Below are positions 24,055 through 34,201 of a stretch of DNA of 64,000 nucleotides, piece by piece. Origin of the DNA: Faucicola osloensis_D (GTDB lineage: Bacteria; Pseudomonadota; Gammaproteobacteria; Pseudomonadales; Moraxellaceae); NCBI GenBank assembly GCA_020041925.1, contig CP083409.1; one strand, given 5' to 3'. Every line of letters starts with the position of its first letter. Positions within the stretch are counted from its first letter, which is position 1. The notes under the pieces were generated by a model that was given only the letters and a program-made list of their open reading frames with translations, made no database searches and was not told the origin of the DNA. The position numbers were made by a program, and so were the translations under genes.

Positions 24055-27000
24055 ATGAAACGCATCCTCATCAATGCTACCCACGCCGAAGAAATCCGTG
24101 TTGCCCTGTGCAATGGCAATCACTTGTATGATTTCGATTTAGAAAACCGTACCCGCGAGCAAAAAAAAGCCAATATTTATAAAGGTCATGTGACCCGTGT
24201 CGAGCCATCGCTTGAAGCGGTATTTGTGGAATACGGTTCGCAACGTCAAGGTTTTTTACCGATTCGTGAAATCGCCCCAGAGTATCTAGCAGGCGACCCT
24301 CGCTCTACCAATAACATCAAACAACTGATTAAAGAAGGCGATGAGCTCATCGTGCAAGTGGAAAAAGAAGAACGCGGTAATAAAGGCGCGGCGTTATCTA
24401 CTTTGATTTCATTGGCAGGTCGTTATTTGGTATTGATGCCCAACAACGCGCGTGGCGGCGGCATCTCTCGCCAAATCTCTGGCAAGCTGCGCGATGAGAT
24501 GAAGCAAGCGCTAAGTGAGCTAAGACTACCTAAAGGCATGAGCGTTATCATCCGTACCGCAGGGATTGGTAAAACCACGGATGAATTACAACAAGACCTT
24601 GACCATTTATTAAACATCTGGAAAGGCATCCAACAACAAAGCCAAAAATTCCCCTCACCTCGCCTGTTGCACCAAGAAGCGGGCGTCGTCACCCGTGCCG
24701 TACGCGACTACCTGCGTGATGATATCGCGGAAATTTGGGTCGACAATGAATACGCCTATAATGAAGCGGCGAATTTTATTGAAGCGGTGATGCCGCAGCA
24801 AGCAAATAAACTGCGCAAATACACTGACTATGAGCCGATGTTTGCCCGTTTTGGAATTGAAAAACAAATCGAAACCGCCTACCAACGTGAAGTACGTTTG
24901 CCAAGCGGCGGTTCGATTGTGATTGACCAAACTGAAGCCCTGGTATCGATTGATATTAACTCATCAAAAGCCACCAAAGGCGCGGATGTCTCAGAAACGG
25001 CGTTTAATACCAATTTAGAAGCGGCAGATGAAATCGCCCGTCAATTACGCTTGCGTGATATGGGTGGTTTGATTGTTATTGACTTTATTGACATGGCAAC
25101 CGATGACCACCAAAAACAAGTGGAAAATCGTCTCAAAGAAGCCACCAAAAACGACCGCGCGCGTATCCAATTCGCTGAAATTTCACGTTTTGGACTACTG
25201 GAAATGAGTCGTCAACGCTTGCGTCCGTCACTTGAAGAAGCGACAGGTTACCTCTGCCCCCGTTGTCATGGTACCGGTATGATTCGTGACTTGCGTTCAC
25301 TTGCTTTGTCAATCATGCGTCAAATCGAACAACGGGCGCTACAAGAGCGTCATGGCGAAATACAAGCCGAAGTGCCAACTGACATCGCGGCATTTTTACT
25401 CAACGAAAAGCGTGAAACGCTGGTGTGTCTTGAGCAAGAAAGTGGCACGCGCATTACCATCTTGCCGCATGCACATCTTGAATCCCCCGAGTTTAATATC
25501 ACTTATAACAGTGATGGATTTGCGCCATCGAGCTATGAGCGTGTCGCCGAAAGCCAACAATTAGAATATAAAGACCGTGGCTACGATACTAGCAACTGGC
25601 ACACCGATGACAATGAAGTCAGCCGTGTAGCACCGACAGGTAATCATAATGCTTGGAGCAATGCTAGCAATGCCGCCAACACCACGCCTAGCCCTGTAAC
25701 GCCATCCAACAAATCTCAGCAAACTACCGACAATACGACTGCCCCCAAAGCTGCCGCGCCAAAGCCGGTGCAGCCGGCCGCCACTGTTCCTGCAACTTCA
25801 GCAGTCGCTTGGCTATCGAACTTGTTTGCTCCTACCCAGCAAGCCCAAGTCACCCCACACTTTAGTGGTCAAGATGCCGCTTCTGCGATTGAGAGTCTCG
25901 TCAATACCGGCGCGCAAAGCTTGGGTGTGCAAGGTCAAATCAATCACGCCGCATTGACGGCAAGCATCCCTGTAGTGAGCGCAAACACCAGCGAAACTAG
26001 CGCCAACCCTTATCAAGAAGCGTCTCAACAACCTTTAGCCACGGCTGAATCAAGCGATAAAGATGCCGAGCGCCGTAAACGTGGTAACCGCAAACCAAAG
26101 GCTAAAAAATCAAACCGTTATCAATCTGAAATGAGTGAGGCGGAAGTTTCATCACAGGACACTGACAGCAATAAAGACAAGTCAAACGATGCGTCAAAAA
26201 CTGCCAAAACTAGTGAGTTGCCAAAACGCGAGCCGAATAGTCGCCGTGACAGCCGCGGGGTCAAAGAACGTCGTGCTACACTAGCGAACGATGATAGTAA
26301 CGTAGCTGCAGTCAATGATGTGACAGCGACTGATACCGCTGTTGCCCCTGTCGATGGTAGAAAAAACAACCAGTCCAGAGCAGACAAACCGAAAGGCGCA
26401 AAACAACGTGACCCCAACAGCGTGCAAGTTCAAGTATTTAAAACTGAACCACAGCAACCTATAGCTGCGGTTGAAACAACGCACCTTTCGCTAGATGCTA
26501 GCAAAGGGGAAATTGCAGAACCTGAGGTGCAGCCAATAGCATCGGCTTCGACACCCGAACCCACAACACCAGAACAGGCAATTCAGACGCCAGTTAACCC
26601 TAGAAGCGTTACAGTGCCCAATGACGAGGTAGCAGAGCTTTCTACAGCATCCACACCATCTGTGTCATCAGCTGAATCAGCCACTGCACAGCTGACAGTG
26701 ACACCCAGCCAAGGTCGTGCCAAAAATGACCCACGCGAAGTCTACAAGGCTTATCAAGCGCAATTTAGCCCAGTTGCCTCTGTAGTGACCACTTCGGTTG
26801 CAAAAATTTCAGGTACGGTAAGTCAGTTTATTAACCAGTACTTAGATAATGCCGCTGAAAAAATGGCAACCGACAGCGTGGTTAGCTGCTTCATCCAAGC
26901 CATCGATGCTTTTAATCATCAAGCTGCTACCACCACTACCCCAGCAAAAGATAATGTCGTAGTGGCTGAACAACAGCGTTTTGGGCAGTACTTTAGAAAT

Positions 27001-27834
27001 TATGGTTATGCCAGTCTATCTGCGCAAAACTTAGATGATTATCATACGGCCATTTTGCCAGCCAATCAGTTCCAACAACAAGCAGGCAAAACTGACGCTG
27101 CGCTACCAGCGGTAACTAAACGCGCCATCAATGATCCACGCGGTTCCTTGGTTAATACCGCTGTCGCTCAAGCGCCGACTGACTCAAACCCGTCAGTTAC
27201 TGAGCCTGCCTCCAATGCAACTGACAGTGGCACAGGTCAATTAGAAGCAGCCTCAACTCAATCAGCGTCGCCTAGCCACAATCACCTGTCATATCAAGCA
27301 GGTAGTGTAGGCGCATGGATTGTGGCGCGCTTGGGCGAGCAAGGTCATGCTTTGATTGAGCAAGGTAAATTGGTCGAAGCTTACTTGCAAGCGCACAATG
27401 CGCCAGTCTCTGCGACAACAATAGCTGATGATGCTATAGTGAATCAAGACGTTGACTCAGTTCCAACGGCTGATGAACCCGCATTAGACCATAACAGTGG
27501 CACCGAAGCGCTTGAACAAACGGACGTAGAAGATAGCGCAGAAGCAGCGGCGCAAAAACGTAAAACCACACCCGTTAGTTATAAGAACATGATTGAAAGT
27601 GTGGCAGAACAAATGAAACCGGCAACCGTTGGTATGCTGACTTTGGCAACCCCAAAAGCACCGAAAACCCGTACGCGTAAAGCTAAGGCGAGCGAAAAAC
27701 CAGCAGCCAAACCCAAAACGCGTACCAGTAAAAAGGTGGAAAATGCCGTGGTTGTCACTAAAAAATCGACGACCACCGCCCAAACTGACGTAGCGCCCTC
27801 TCACGAGGAGTCGGTAACGCCGCAGCACAATCAA
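24055..27834 (+). CDS. rne: Ribonuclease E
   Basis: About 1260 residues: the main endoribonuclease of mRNA decay and rRNA/tRNA processing and the scaffold of the degradosome at the inner membrane. The N-terminal half (about 1-520) is catalytic, starting MKRILINATHAEEIRVALCN, with an S1 domain near 35-120, the metal-site segments IDQTEALVSIDINSSKATKG and IDFIDMA, and the zinc-link CPRCHGTG near 405. The remaining 740 residues are low-complexity Ala/Thr/Ser/Pro/Gln-rich with basic blocks (RRKRGNRKPKAKKSNRYQ and the C-terminal Lys/Thr-rich tail), like the disordered scaffold of E. coli but unrelated in detail. The ATG at 24055 follows AGGAGA; an upstream start is rejected. Position of the stop: 27835-27837. 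Confidence 0.97.
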
Positions 27835-27868
27835 TAATTCAATCGTGTTTGCATGTAGGTATAACAAT

Positions 27869-27905
27869 AAAAAAGCAGTTCAACATGAACTGCTTTTTTA
27901 TTTTA
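27869..27905. terminator. Bidirectional terminator between rne and the DUF808 gene
   Basis: Perfect arms AGCAGTTCA (27874-27882) and TGAACTGCT (27886-27894) are flanked by an A-run and a T-run, so it can end both convergent transcripts. Confidence 0.9.
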
Positions 27906-27942
27906 GCTACAAATTTTAGATACAGTGAATGGGCGGGCTTGT

Positions 27943-28860
27943 TTAATGGGCCGGCTTGTTACGAATTTTTGAGATGACTGTCATGATCGAAACCACCACC
28001 AAACCTGCTACCAAACCAACCAGTGCATTTAATAGGTTAGTGGTTAAGCCTGAAAACGCCCCTGACAAGTCACCTAAATGTTCAATCCCATGATGTAACG
28101 CGCCAAAGCCATGTGCCAGAATACCACCACCGACCAAAAACATTGCCAAAGTACCGGCGATTGACAGCACTTTCATCAAAATAGGCGCAAAGGCTAATAA
28201 GGCTTTACCTATACTTTGTGCCGCTGATGACGACTTTTGCTGCAAGTGCAGCCCCAAATCATCTATCTTGACAATCATGGCAACAAAGCCATACACACCC
28301 ACTGTCATGATGAGTGAAATTACTACCAGTGTTATCGCTTTATCTAGTAAAGGCACCGTTGCCGCAATGGTGCCGAGGGAAATCACAATGATTTCAGCCG
28401 ATAAAATAAAATCCGTCCGCACTGCCCCTTTGATTTTTTCTTTTTCATGCGCCACCAAATCCACACTTTCATCGGCATTGGCTGCTACCCGCTCGGCTTG
28501 CTCGGGGTCGTTACTGCCAGAGTGGGGCCAAAATTTGTGCACCACTTTTTCTGCCCCTTCATAACAAAGATATAAACCACCAATCATCAATAACCCGGTC
28601 ACCAAGGCTTGCGAAATCGCACTAATAATCAAAGCCAGCGGTACCAAAATCGCTTTATTGACTAGAGAACCTTTGGCGACACTCCACACCACAGGCAATT
28701 CGCGATCGGCTTTTACCCCTGATACTTGATTGGCGTTGAGTGCCAAATCATCGCCCAACACGCCCGCCGTTTTTTTGGCAGCGACTTTTGTCATCACCGA
28801 TACATCATCTAGGATGACGCTAATATCGTCGAGTAAGGTTAACAAACTAGCAATTGCCAT
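27943..28860 (-). CDS. yedI: DUF808 family membrane protein (YedI-like)
   Basis: A 305-residue protein of the DUF808 family (E. coli YedI). It begins with the characteristic ASLLTLLDDISVILDDVSVMTKVAAKKTAGVLGDDLALN in overlapping conserved blocks, then about five or six hydrophobic segments between residues 75 and 300, with the charged HKFWPHSGSNDPEQAE loop near 110-125. It is an inner-membrane protein of unknown function. It is convergent with rne and stands alone. Confidence 0.85.
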   Translation of the reverse strand: MAIASLLTLLDDISVILDDVSVMTKVAAKKTAGVLGDDLALNANQVSGVKADRELPVVWSVAKGSLVNKAILVPLALIISAISQALVTGLLMIGGLYLCYEGAEKVVHKFWPHSGSNDPEQAERVAANADESVDLVAHEKEKIKGAVRTDFILSAEIIVISLGTIAATVPLLDKAITLVVISLIMTVGVYGFVAMIVKIDDLGLHLQQKSSSAAQSIGKALLAFAPILMKVLSIAGTLAMFLVGGGILAHGFGALHHGIEHLGDLSGAFSGLTTNLLNALVGLVAGLVVVSIMTVISKIRNKPAH

Positions 28861-29260
28861 GATAAATTCCTAAAAAATAGTAAAAGATGAAAAAATAATA
28901 ATAGTTATTAAACTAGCTGACGATTTGTTAGTTTACAAATTTGTCATTCAAACACAATGTCTAAATTGTATCGCAACTTATCAATAGTTATTCGCTTAAA
29001 CGTTGAATTTTTTCAATCAACCCAGTTAAGCAAACTTTTTTAAATAAACTTTCAATCAATTGTTAGAACTTGGCTTTGAGCCGATTGCTTTTAGTGGATT
29101 GAAAGATTGAGGCAAGCAAAAAGATTGAGACGGGAAAAAATGTGAGCCCCGACCTAGTAGATCTGGTAGATTATTAACAATAAGTTGACAGGGGTAGCAC
29201 TCATACGCCATAACAATATGGTAAAATAAAAACCTATATTAACGTTCTGTGGGTTTTCTC
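28861..29260. other. 400-base intergenic region upstream of dsbC
   Basis: AT-rich divergent region. The only element I can support is a perfect TTGACA at 29185-29190, with CATAAC 18 bases downstream (29209-29214), reading toward dsbC. Nothing else stands out; no start codon with a good ribosome-binding site is visible inside. Confidence 0.4.
29185..29214 (+). promoter_or_regulatory. Possible promoter of dsbC
   Basis: TTGACA and CATAAC separated by 18 bases; the -35 is perfect and the -10 weak. It lies about 47 bases upstream of the dsbC ATG. Confidence 0.4.
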
Positions 29261-30103
29261 ATGCTCATTCGTTTTGCAACTTATCCTGCTAAAACCTCAT
29301 TAACCACCCGTTTAATTACCAGTGTCATCGCAGTGGCTGGCATTGTAGGTTTGGCAGGCTGTGATAATGCCCAATCGCGCACACCCGCCAATTCTGAAAG
29401 TCAGAAACACGAAGCGACTGGCAGCTCAGCCCCCGTGGCAAAAAATGAATCACAGCTACAGCAAATGCTGGCGGCAAATTTAGCCAAATCAGGCATCACC
29501 GCCAAAATCACCTCGGTGACAGCGACCAGTATGCCAAATATCTATTGGGTTAAAGCCGAAGGTTTACCGGCGTTTTTTACCGATGCGACAGGTCAATATG
29601 TGGTACAAGGCGATATCATCAAAGTCGGTGGTGCCAAACCTGAGCACATCTCAGCGAACTTGCAAGCGCAAGATGCGAAAGCCAGCCTTGCCACCATCGA
29701 TAAAAAAGACATGATTATCTTCCCCGCCAAGGGGCAGACGAAAGCAGCAATCTATGTGTTTACCGATGCAGATTGTGGTTATTGCCGTAAATTTCACAGT
29801 GAAATTGATGAAGTAAATGCACTGGGTATCGAAGTGCGTTATCTACCTTGGCCACGTAGTGAACAGACCATGCCAATCATGGAAAAAATCTGGTGCAGCA
29901 GTGACCGCAAAAAAGCCTTAACCGATGCCAAATTGGGCATGCCTATCAATGCACCGACTTGCAGTAACCCAGTGCGTAAAATTTATGAGTTAGGCGCAAA
30001 TTTGGGTATCAATGGCACCCCAGCCGTGTTTGACACAGAAGGTCATCAACTTGGCGGTTATGTGCCACCTGCCGAATTGGCACAGGCGCTCAACCTCAAA
30101 TAA
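29261..30103 (+). CDS. dsbC: DsbC-like disulfide isomerase, predicted lipoprotein
   Basis: A 280-residue protein-disulfide isomerase of the DsbC/DsbG family, acting in the periplasm. After an N-terminal hydrophobic segment comes the lipobox LAGC, so it is predicted to be lipid-anchored rather than soluble. A Ser/Ala-rich linker, the small dimerisation domain (about 60-125) and the thioredoxin-like domain follow. The active site is DADCGYCRKFH and the structural cysteine pair is CSSDRKK...APTC. The cis-Pro region reads GINGTPAVFD. It ends in a strong terminator and is followed by hom, a neighbourhood also seen in Acinetobacter. ATG at 29261 is preferred over a GTG at 29249. Confidence 0.92.
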   Translation: MLIRFATYPAKTSLTTRLITSVIAVAGIVGLAGCDNAQSRTPANSESQKHEATGSSAPVAKNESQLQQMLAANLAKSGITAKITSVTATSMPNIYWVKAEGLPAFFTDATGQYVVQGDIIKVGGAKPEHISANLQAQDAKASLATIDKKDMIIFPAKGQTKAAIYVFTDADCGYCRKFHSEIDEVNALGIEVRYLPWPRSEQTMPIMEKIWCSSDRKKALTDAKLGMPINAPTCSNPVRKIYELGANLGINGTPAVFDTEGHQLGGYVPPAELAQALNLK

Positions 30104-30123
30104 GTCAACCCCTGATGGGATAC

Positions 30124-30160
30124 AAACCAGCTAGTCATCATTAGCTGGTTTTTTTATTTT
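30124..30160 (+). terminator. Terminator downstream of dsbC
   Basis: Arms AACCAGCTA (30125-30133) and TAGCTGGTT (30142-30150) followed by a seven-base T-run. Confidence 0.88.
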
Positions 30161-30276
30161 AATTTTTTTGGGCAATTGGATTTTATACCTTACCAATCAC
30201 AAGTTAGCATGGTATATTTAGCTAGCCAATTTTTAAACTTTTATTTTTATATTTTTGACATTTGAGAATTTTTTTT

Positions 30277-31614
30277 ATGAATAATCGACCTATTCAATTA
30301 GCGATTTTAGGGCTTGGTACTGTGGGTACTGGGGTAGTTGAACTACTACAAAACAACCTTGATGAAATGGCGCGTCGCACAGGACGTGAGATTAAAATTA
30401 CCCACGTAGGCACGCGTCGCAACCGTACCGATATTCCAACAGACATCAAACAATCTGCCGATTTACTCGATATCATTCAGCAAGATGATGTGGATATTGT
30501 GGTGGAATTGATGGGCGGTACGACCACGGCTAAAGAGGTGATTTTAGCGGCAATCGAGCATGGCAAACATATTGTGACTGCCAACAAAGCCTTACTGGCA
30601 GAACATGGCAATGAGATTTTTGCCAAGGCGGATGGCAAGGGCGTCAAAGTGGCGTATGAAGCCGCGGTTGCCGGCGGTATTCCGATTATCAAAATCTTAC
30701 GTGAAGGCTTAGCTGCCAACAAAATCGATTGGCTTGCAGGTATCATCAATGGTACAGGCAACTTTATCATGACTGAAATGCGTGATAAAAAGCGGGACTT
30801 TGCAGATGTCCTCGCTGAAGCCCAAGCGCTGGGTTATGCCGAAGCCGATCCGACATTTGACGTCGAAGGGATTGATGCTGCGCATAAATTGACGCTGCTT
30901 GCGTCAATTGCGTTTGGTATCCCGCTACAATTTGACAAAGTTTACTGTGAAGGCATTACCAAAATCACCCAGCAAGATGTGCGTTATGCCAACGAGCTTG
31001 GCTATCGTATCAAGCATTTAGGGTTTGCCAAACGTCGTATTTTAGACAGTGGCGAAGAAGGCATTGAATTACGTGTACACCCGACTTTGATTCCAAAACA
31101 GGTGTTACTTGCCAATGTAAATGGGGTAAAAAATGCCATCATGGTTGACGCAGAGCCTGTCGGACAAACCTTGTATTACGGTTCGGGTGCAGGGGCAGGC
31201 GCGACCGCATCCGCTGTGATGGCAGATGTGGTGGACATGGTACGCGCCCTTGCAGAGACCAATGATTCAACCGCCAATTTGGTGCCGCATCTGGCATTCC
31301 AGCCTGAGACACTAAATAACACACGCATTTTATCGAGCGATGAAATGATTACAGGCTACTATCTGCGCCTACAAGTCAAAGATGATTTGGGTGTATTAGC
31401 AGAAGTTACCCGCATTTTAAGTGAGTCTAAAATTAGTATTGATGCAATTTTGCAACAGCCAGCGCATGATGATACTAGCACTGATTTGCCAGTCATTATT
31501 ATGGTTGACCCCGTTGTTGAGCGCAATATGAATGAAGCGATTGCCAAAATTGAAGCGTTAGATACCGTGACCGATAAGGTGATACGTATTCGCTTGGATG
31601 AGTTAATGCAGTAA
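30277..31614 (+). CDS. hom: Homoserine dehydrogenase
   Basis: A 445-residue monofunctional homoserine dehydrogenase that reduces aspartate semialdehyde to homoserine on the threonine/methionine path. The NAD(P)-binding start LAILGLGTVGTGVVELL, TANKALLAEHG, the catalytic KIDWLAGIINGTGNFIMTEM region, and EADPTFDVEGIDAAHKLTLL are present. The last 90 residues form an ACT domain (LRLQVKDDLGVLAEVTRILSE), which usually gives threonine feedback control. The start at 30277 gives MNNRPIQLAILG. The next gene is a thiolase, not thrC, so the usual pair is broken here or thrC lies elsewhere. Confidence 0.97.
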   Translation: MNNRPIQLAILGLGTVGTGVVELLQNNLDEMARRTGREIKITHVGTRRNRTDIPTDIKQSADLLDIIQQDDVDIVVELMGGTTTAKEVILAAIEHGKHIVTANKALLAEHGNEIFAKADGKGVKVAYEAAVAGGIPIIKILREGLAANKIDWLAGIINGTGNFIMTEMRDKKRDFADVLAEAQALGYAEADPTFDVEGIDAAHKLTLLASIAFGIPLQFDKVYCEGITKITQQDVRYANELGYRIKHLGFAKRRILDSGEEGIELRVHPTLIPKQVLLANVNGVKNAIMVDAEPVGQTLYYGSGAGAGATASAVMADVVDMVRALAETNDSTANLVPHLAFQPETLNNTRILSSDEMITGYYLRLQVKDDLGVLAEVTRILSESKISIDAILQQPAHDDTSTDLPVIIMVDPVVERNMNEAIAKIEALDTVTDKVIRIRLDELMQ

Positions 31615-31659
31615 AATTTGGGTAGACTTGACTGAGATATTTTACAGTGTTTTCAGTAG

Positions 31660-31688
31660 TTTAATTTGCATTTTAACTATGATAATAT
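31660..31688 (+). promoter_or_regulatory. Possible promoter upstream of the thiolase gene
   Basis: An extended -10 (TG, one base, TAATAT at 31683-31688) with a weak -35 TTTAAT at 31660-31665 and a 17-base spacer. It lies upstream of the tandem repeats at 31761-31801. Confidence 0.3.
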
Positions 31689-31760
31689 GAAATGTATCGC
31701 ATTAGCTAAACTTAAAACATCTATTGTGATTGGCATGGTTGCCGTTTACAACCTTGTTTA

Positions 31761-31801
31761 TAGACCCTAGTGATTTATGTTTAGACCCTAGTGATTTATG
31801 T
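31761..31801 (+). repeat. Two-copy tandem repeat in the thiolase leader
   Basis: The 20-base unit beginning TAGACCCTAG and ending TTATGT occurs at 31761-31780 and again at 31782-31801, a period of 21 bases with identical copies. It lies between the possible promoter and the start codon at 31850. Confidence 0.9.
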
Positions 31802-31849
31802 CGTAGTTTGCTTGTGACAACAAAAACCATAACTCAAAGGAAATTTAAT

Positions 31850-33028
31850 ATGGAAAATTCAGTCGTAATCGTAGATGGCGTTCGCACCCCAATGGGTGGA
31901 TTCCAAGGTGATTTGAACGAAGTATCAATGCCAGAGCTTGGTGCAACCGTGATTAAAGAAGCCGTCAACCGCGCCGGCGTAAAACCAGAAGAGATTGATG
32001 AAGTTATCATGGGTTGTATCTTAACCGCCGGTGCAGGTCAAAGCCCAGCGCGTCAAGCGATGCGTAAAGCAGGTATCCCAGATGCCACAGGCGCAATCAA
32101 TGTCAACAAACTTTGTGGTTCTGGTATGAAAGCCATTATGCTCGGTGCCAACTCAATTCGTAGCGGCGAATTTGATATCGTGGTAGCAGGTGGTATGGAA
32201 TCAATGACCAACGCCCCTTATGTGCTACCAAAAGCACGTGGTGGTTATCGCATGGGTGATGGTGAAATCAAAGACACCATGTTCTTAGACGGTCTTAAAG
32301 ATGCCGATACCGGCAAGTTAATGGGTGTATTTGCTCAAGAAATGGCAGATAAACGGGGTGTCACACGTGAAGCGATGGATGCATTTGCTATCGAATCGCT
32401 AAAACGCGCCAACACCGCCATCAATGAAGGTCACTTCAAAAACGAAATCGTTCCAGTCACCGTGAAAACTCGTAAAGGCGATGTGGTCATTGACACGGAT
32501 GAACAACCCGGTAAAGCCAATGTAGACAAAATCCCAACTTTAAAACCCGCGTTTTCAAAAGATGGTACCGTCACTGCCGCTAACTCAAGCTCAATCTCCG
32601 ATGGGGCAGCTGCCGTTGTATTGATGTCAGAAGACAAAGCCAAAGAGAAAGGCTTAAAACCACTTGCACGTATCGTTGCCCAAGCCACCCACTCACAACA
32701 CCCAAGCGAATTTACCATCGCGCCCATTGAGTGTGTGAAAAAAGTTTTAGCAAAAGCTGGCTGGAACAAAGAAGATGTTGATCTTTGGGAAATCAATGAA
32801 GCATTCGCCATGGTAACTATGCTTGCTATGCAAGAAAATGACCTTGACCATGCTAAGGTTAATATCGAAGGCGGTGCTTGTGCATTAGGTCATCCCGTGG
32901 GAGCATCAGGTGCGCGTATCGTAGTCACACTCATTAACTCACTCAAACGCACAGGCGGCAAAAAAGGCATTGCTAGCTTATGTATCGGTGGCGGTGAAGC
33001 CGTTGCATTAGCCATTGAATTAATCTAA
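31850..33028 (+). CDS. Acetyl-CoA C-acetyltransferase (thiolase)
   Basis: A 392-residue type II thiolase that joins two acetyl-CoA to acetoacetyl-CoA or cleaves 3-ketoacyl-CoA. The nucleophilic Cys lies in NVNKLCGSGMKAI (about residue 88), the catalytic His in ALGHPVGASGARI (about 348) and the second Cys in ASLCIGGGEA (about 378). The start at 31850 follows AAAGGA and gives MENSVVIVDGVRTPMGG; an upstream frame includes the repeat region and is rejected. It resembles AtoB/PhaA-type enzymes more than the fadA product at 38530, but the physiological direction is not shown. It is monocistronic and ends in a strong terminator. Confidence 0.93.
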   Translation: MENSVVIVDGVRTPMGGFQGDLNEVSMPELGATVIKEAVNRAGVKPEEIDEVIMGCILTAGAGQSPARQAMRKAGIPDATGAINVNKLCGSGMKAIMLGANSIRSGEFDIVVAGGMESMTNAPYVLPKARGGYRMGDGEIKDTMFLDGLKDADTGKLMGVFAQEMADKRGVTREAMDAFAIESLKRANTAINEGHFKNEIVPVTVKTRKGDVVIDTDEQPGKANVDKIPTLKPAFSKDGTVTAANSSSISDGAAAVVLMSEDKAKEKGLKPLARIVAQATHSQHPSEFTIAPIECVKKVLAKAGWNKEDVDLWEINEAFAMVTMLAMQENDLDHAKVNIEGGACALGHPVGASGARIVVTLINSLKRTGGKKGIASLCIGGGEAVALAIELI

Positions 33029-33038
33029 TTGCCTCATG

Positions 33039-33075
33039 CAAAAAAAATCCCTAATATAGATTAGGGATTTTTTTT
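33039..33075. terminator. Terminator after the thiolase gene
   Basis: Ten-base perfect arms AATCCCTAAT (33046-33055) and ATTAGGGATT (33060-33069) with flanking A- and T-runs; usable from either side by the convergent cold-shock gene. Confidence 0.9.
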
Positions 33076-33114
33076 GCTCAACAATCGACCTATAACAATC
33101 AATCTATCAAGCAA

Positions 33115-33756
33115 TCATCTGATTTTCATGTTGATATAACTTATGATTGCCAAAGCTAAAAGATTCCCCATCACTGTCAAGTAAAAAGCCCTACGAAATT
33201 CTGGCTTGGTTGATTTATGACGCAATAACCAATGGGCAAACGCCGCCCCTACCCATCCCCCAGCAAAAGCTAATTTATGGAGTGACGCTTCTTGCACGCG
33301 CCAATCTCCATTTTGCGCCGCTTTTTTATCATGCGCGTATAGCAGATAGGTCGCCAAACTCATCGCAAAATACCAACCTATAATCCATAAGGGTAAGTGC
33401 TTAACCACCACAACAGCGGTCAGTAACACAAAAAACAGCACCCCAATAGCCACCCACGTGAGTAATGTTTGATTTTTAAGGTCGTTTTGAGATTGACGAA
33501 CTTGGCGGGCATTTTGTTGGGCAATTTTTTGTCTAACGAACGTCTCTTGCTGCACGTTAACAGCGCAGGGTTTGCCATCTCTACCTTTCCCTATTTCAAA
33601 AACTACCGCTTCATTAAGCACAGGACGTTGGTTCGCACGGTATTCGCTGATATGAAAAAAGATGGCTGGGTCTTGTAAATTATTATCCGTTCGCTCAATA
33701 AACCCAAAGCCTTTATCATCTTGCCAACGGGTTATTTTGCCCTGATATTTTTTCAT
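33115..33756 (-). CDS. Cold-shock domain fused to a DUF1294 membrane domain
   Basis: A 213-residue two-part protein. Residues about 3-65 are a cold-shock OB fold with both RNA-binding motifs, KGFGFIER and AIFFHIS. After a charged stretch (70-95) come about four membrane segments, including the DUF1294 core LLYAHDKKAAQNGDWRVQE and LHKLAFAGGWVGAAFAHW. The arrangement predicts a membrane-tethered single-strand nucleic-acid-binding protein. The fusion is known in several proteobacteria, but its function is not established. An AGGTGA lies ahead of the ATG. It is a monocistronic gene convergent with the thiolase. Confidence 0.85.
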   Translation of the reverse strand: MKKYQGKITRWQDDKGFGFIERTDNNLQDPAIFFHISEYRANQRPVLNEAVVFEIGKGRDGKPCAVNVQQETFVRQKIAQQNARQVRQSQNDLKNQTLLTWVAIGVLFFVLLTAVVVVKHLPLWIIGWYFAMSLATYLLYAHDKKAAQNGDWRVQEASLHKLAFAGGWVGAAFAHWLLRHKSTKPEFRRAFYLTVMGNLLALAIISYINMKIR

Positions 33757-34089
33757 TAAAAATCACCTAGTGCTATGTTTTTATAATGCATTCTTTATAA
33801 GGCATTATTGGAGTTTGCGATGGTGGTTTGCCTTATGTGTGGTACCCAAATTTTTTTAATATGTCTTTACTTTATTGCTTAAAAGCCAAATCCTTTTACG
33901 CTTGGTTGCAAAAGTTACTTAAGACAACTGCCAATTACACCCATCCAACAAAACTTTATCCAATTCTACTATTTAATAGGCGAGTTTTCGAGTAACCTTG
34001 TGTGCATGTCGAGCGATAAAGATTATGAAGTTTTTCATGACTCTAATCATCGGCGAATTCAACAATCCATCAGTGATGAAATATTTAAT

Positions 34090-34118
34090 TTGTTGAATTT
34101 TAAAAAATTTATTATAAC
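34090..34118 (+). promoter_or_regulatory. Possible promoter of the PRC-barrel/DUF2382 gene
   Basis: TTGTTG (34090-34095), a 17-base spacer and TATAAC (34113-34118), about 100 bases upstream of the start codon. Confidence 0.45.
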
Positions 34119-34141
34119 AATTTTCAGTTAACTATAAAAAA

Positions 34142-34201
34142 TTATCTTATATTTGTTAAATTTTAATTTAACGATTTTAATAAAAATAGACGATAAGATA
34201 A
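34142..34201 (+). promoter_or_regulatory. Nested inverted repeats just before the ribosome-binding site
   Basis: Outer nine-base arms TTATCTTAT (34142-34150) and ATAAGATAA (34193-34201) are perfectly complementary and enclose inner arms GTTAAATT/AATTTAAC (34155-34162, 34165-34172). The outer arm ends two bases before AAGGGAG, the ribosome-binding site. An A/U-rich leader hairpin or a protein-binding operator are both possible. Confidence 0.6.
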
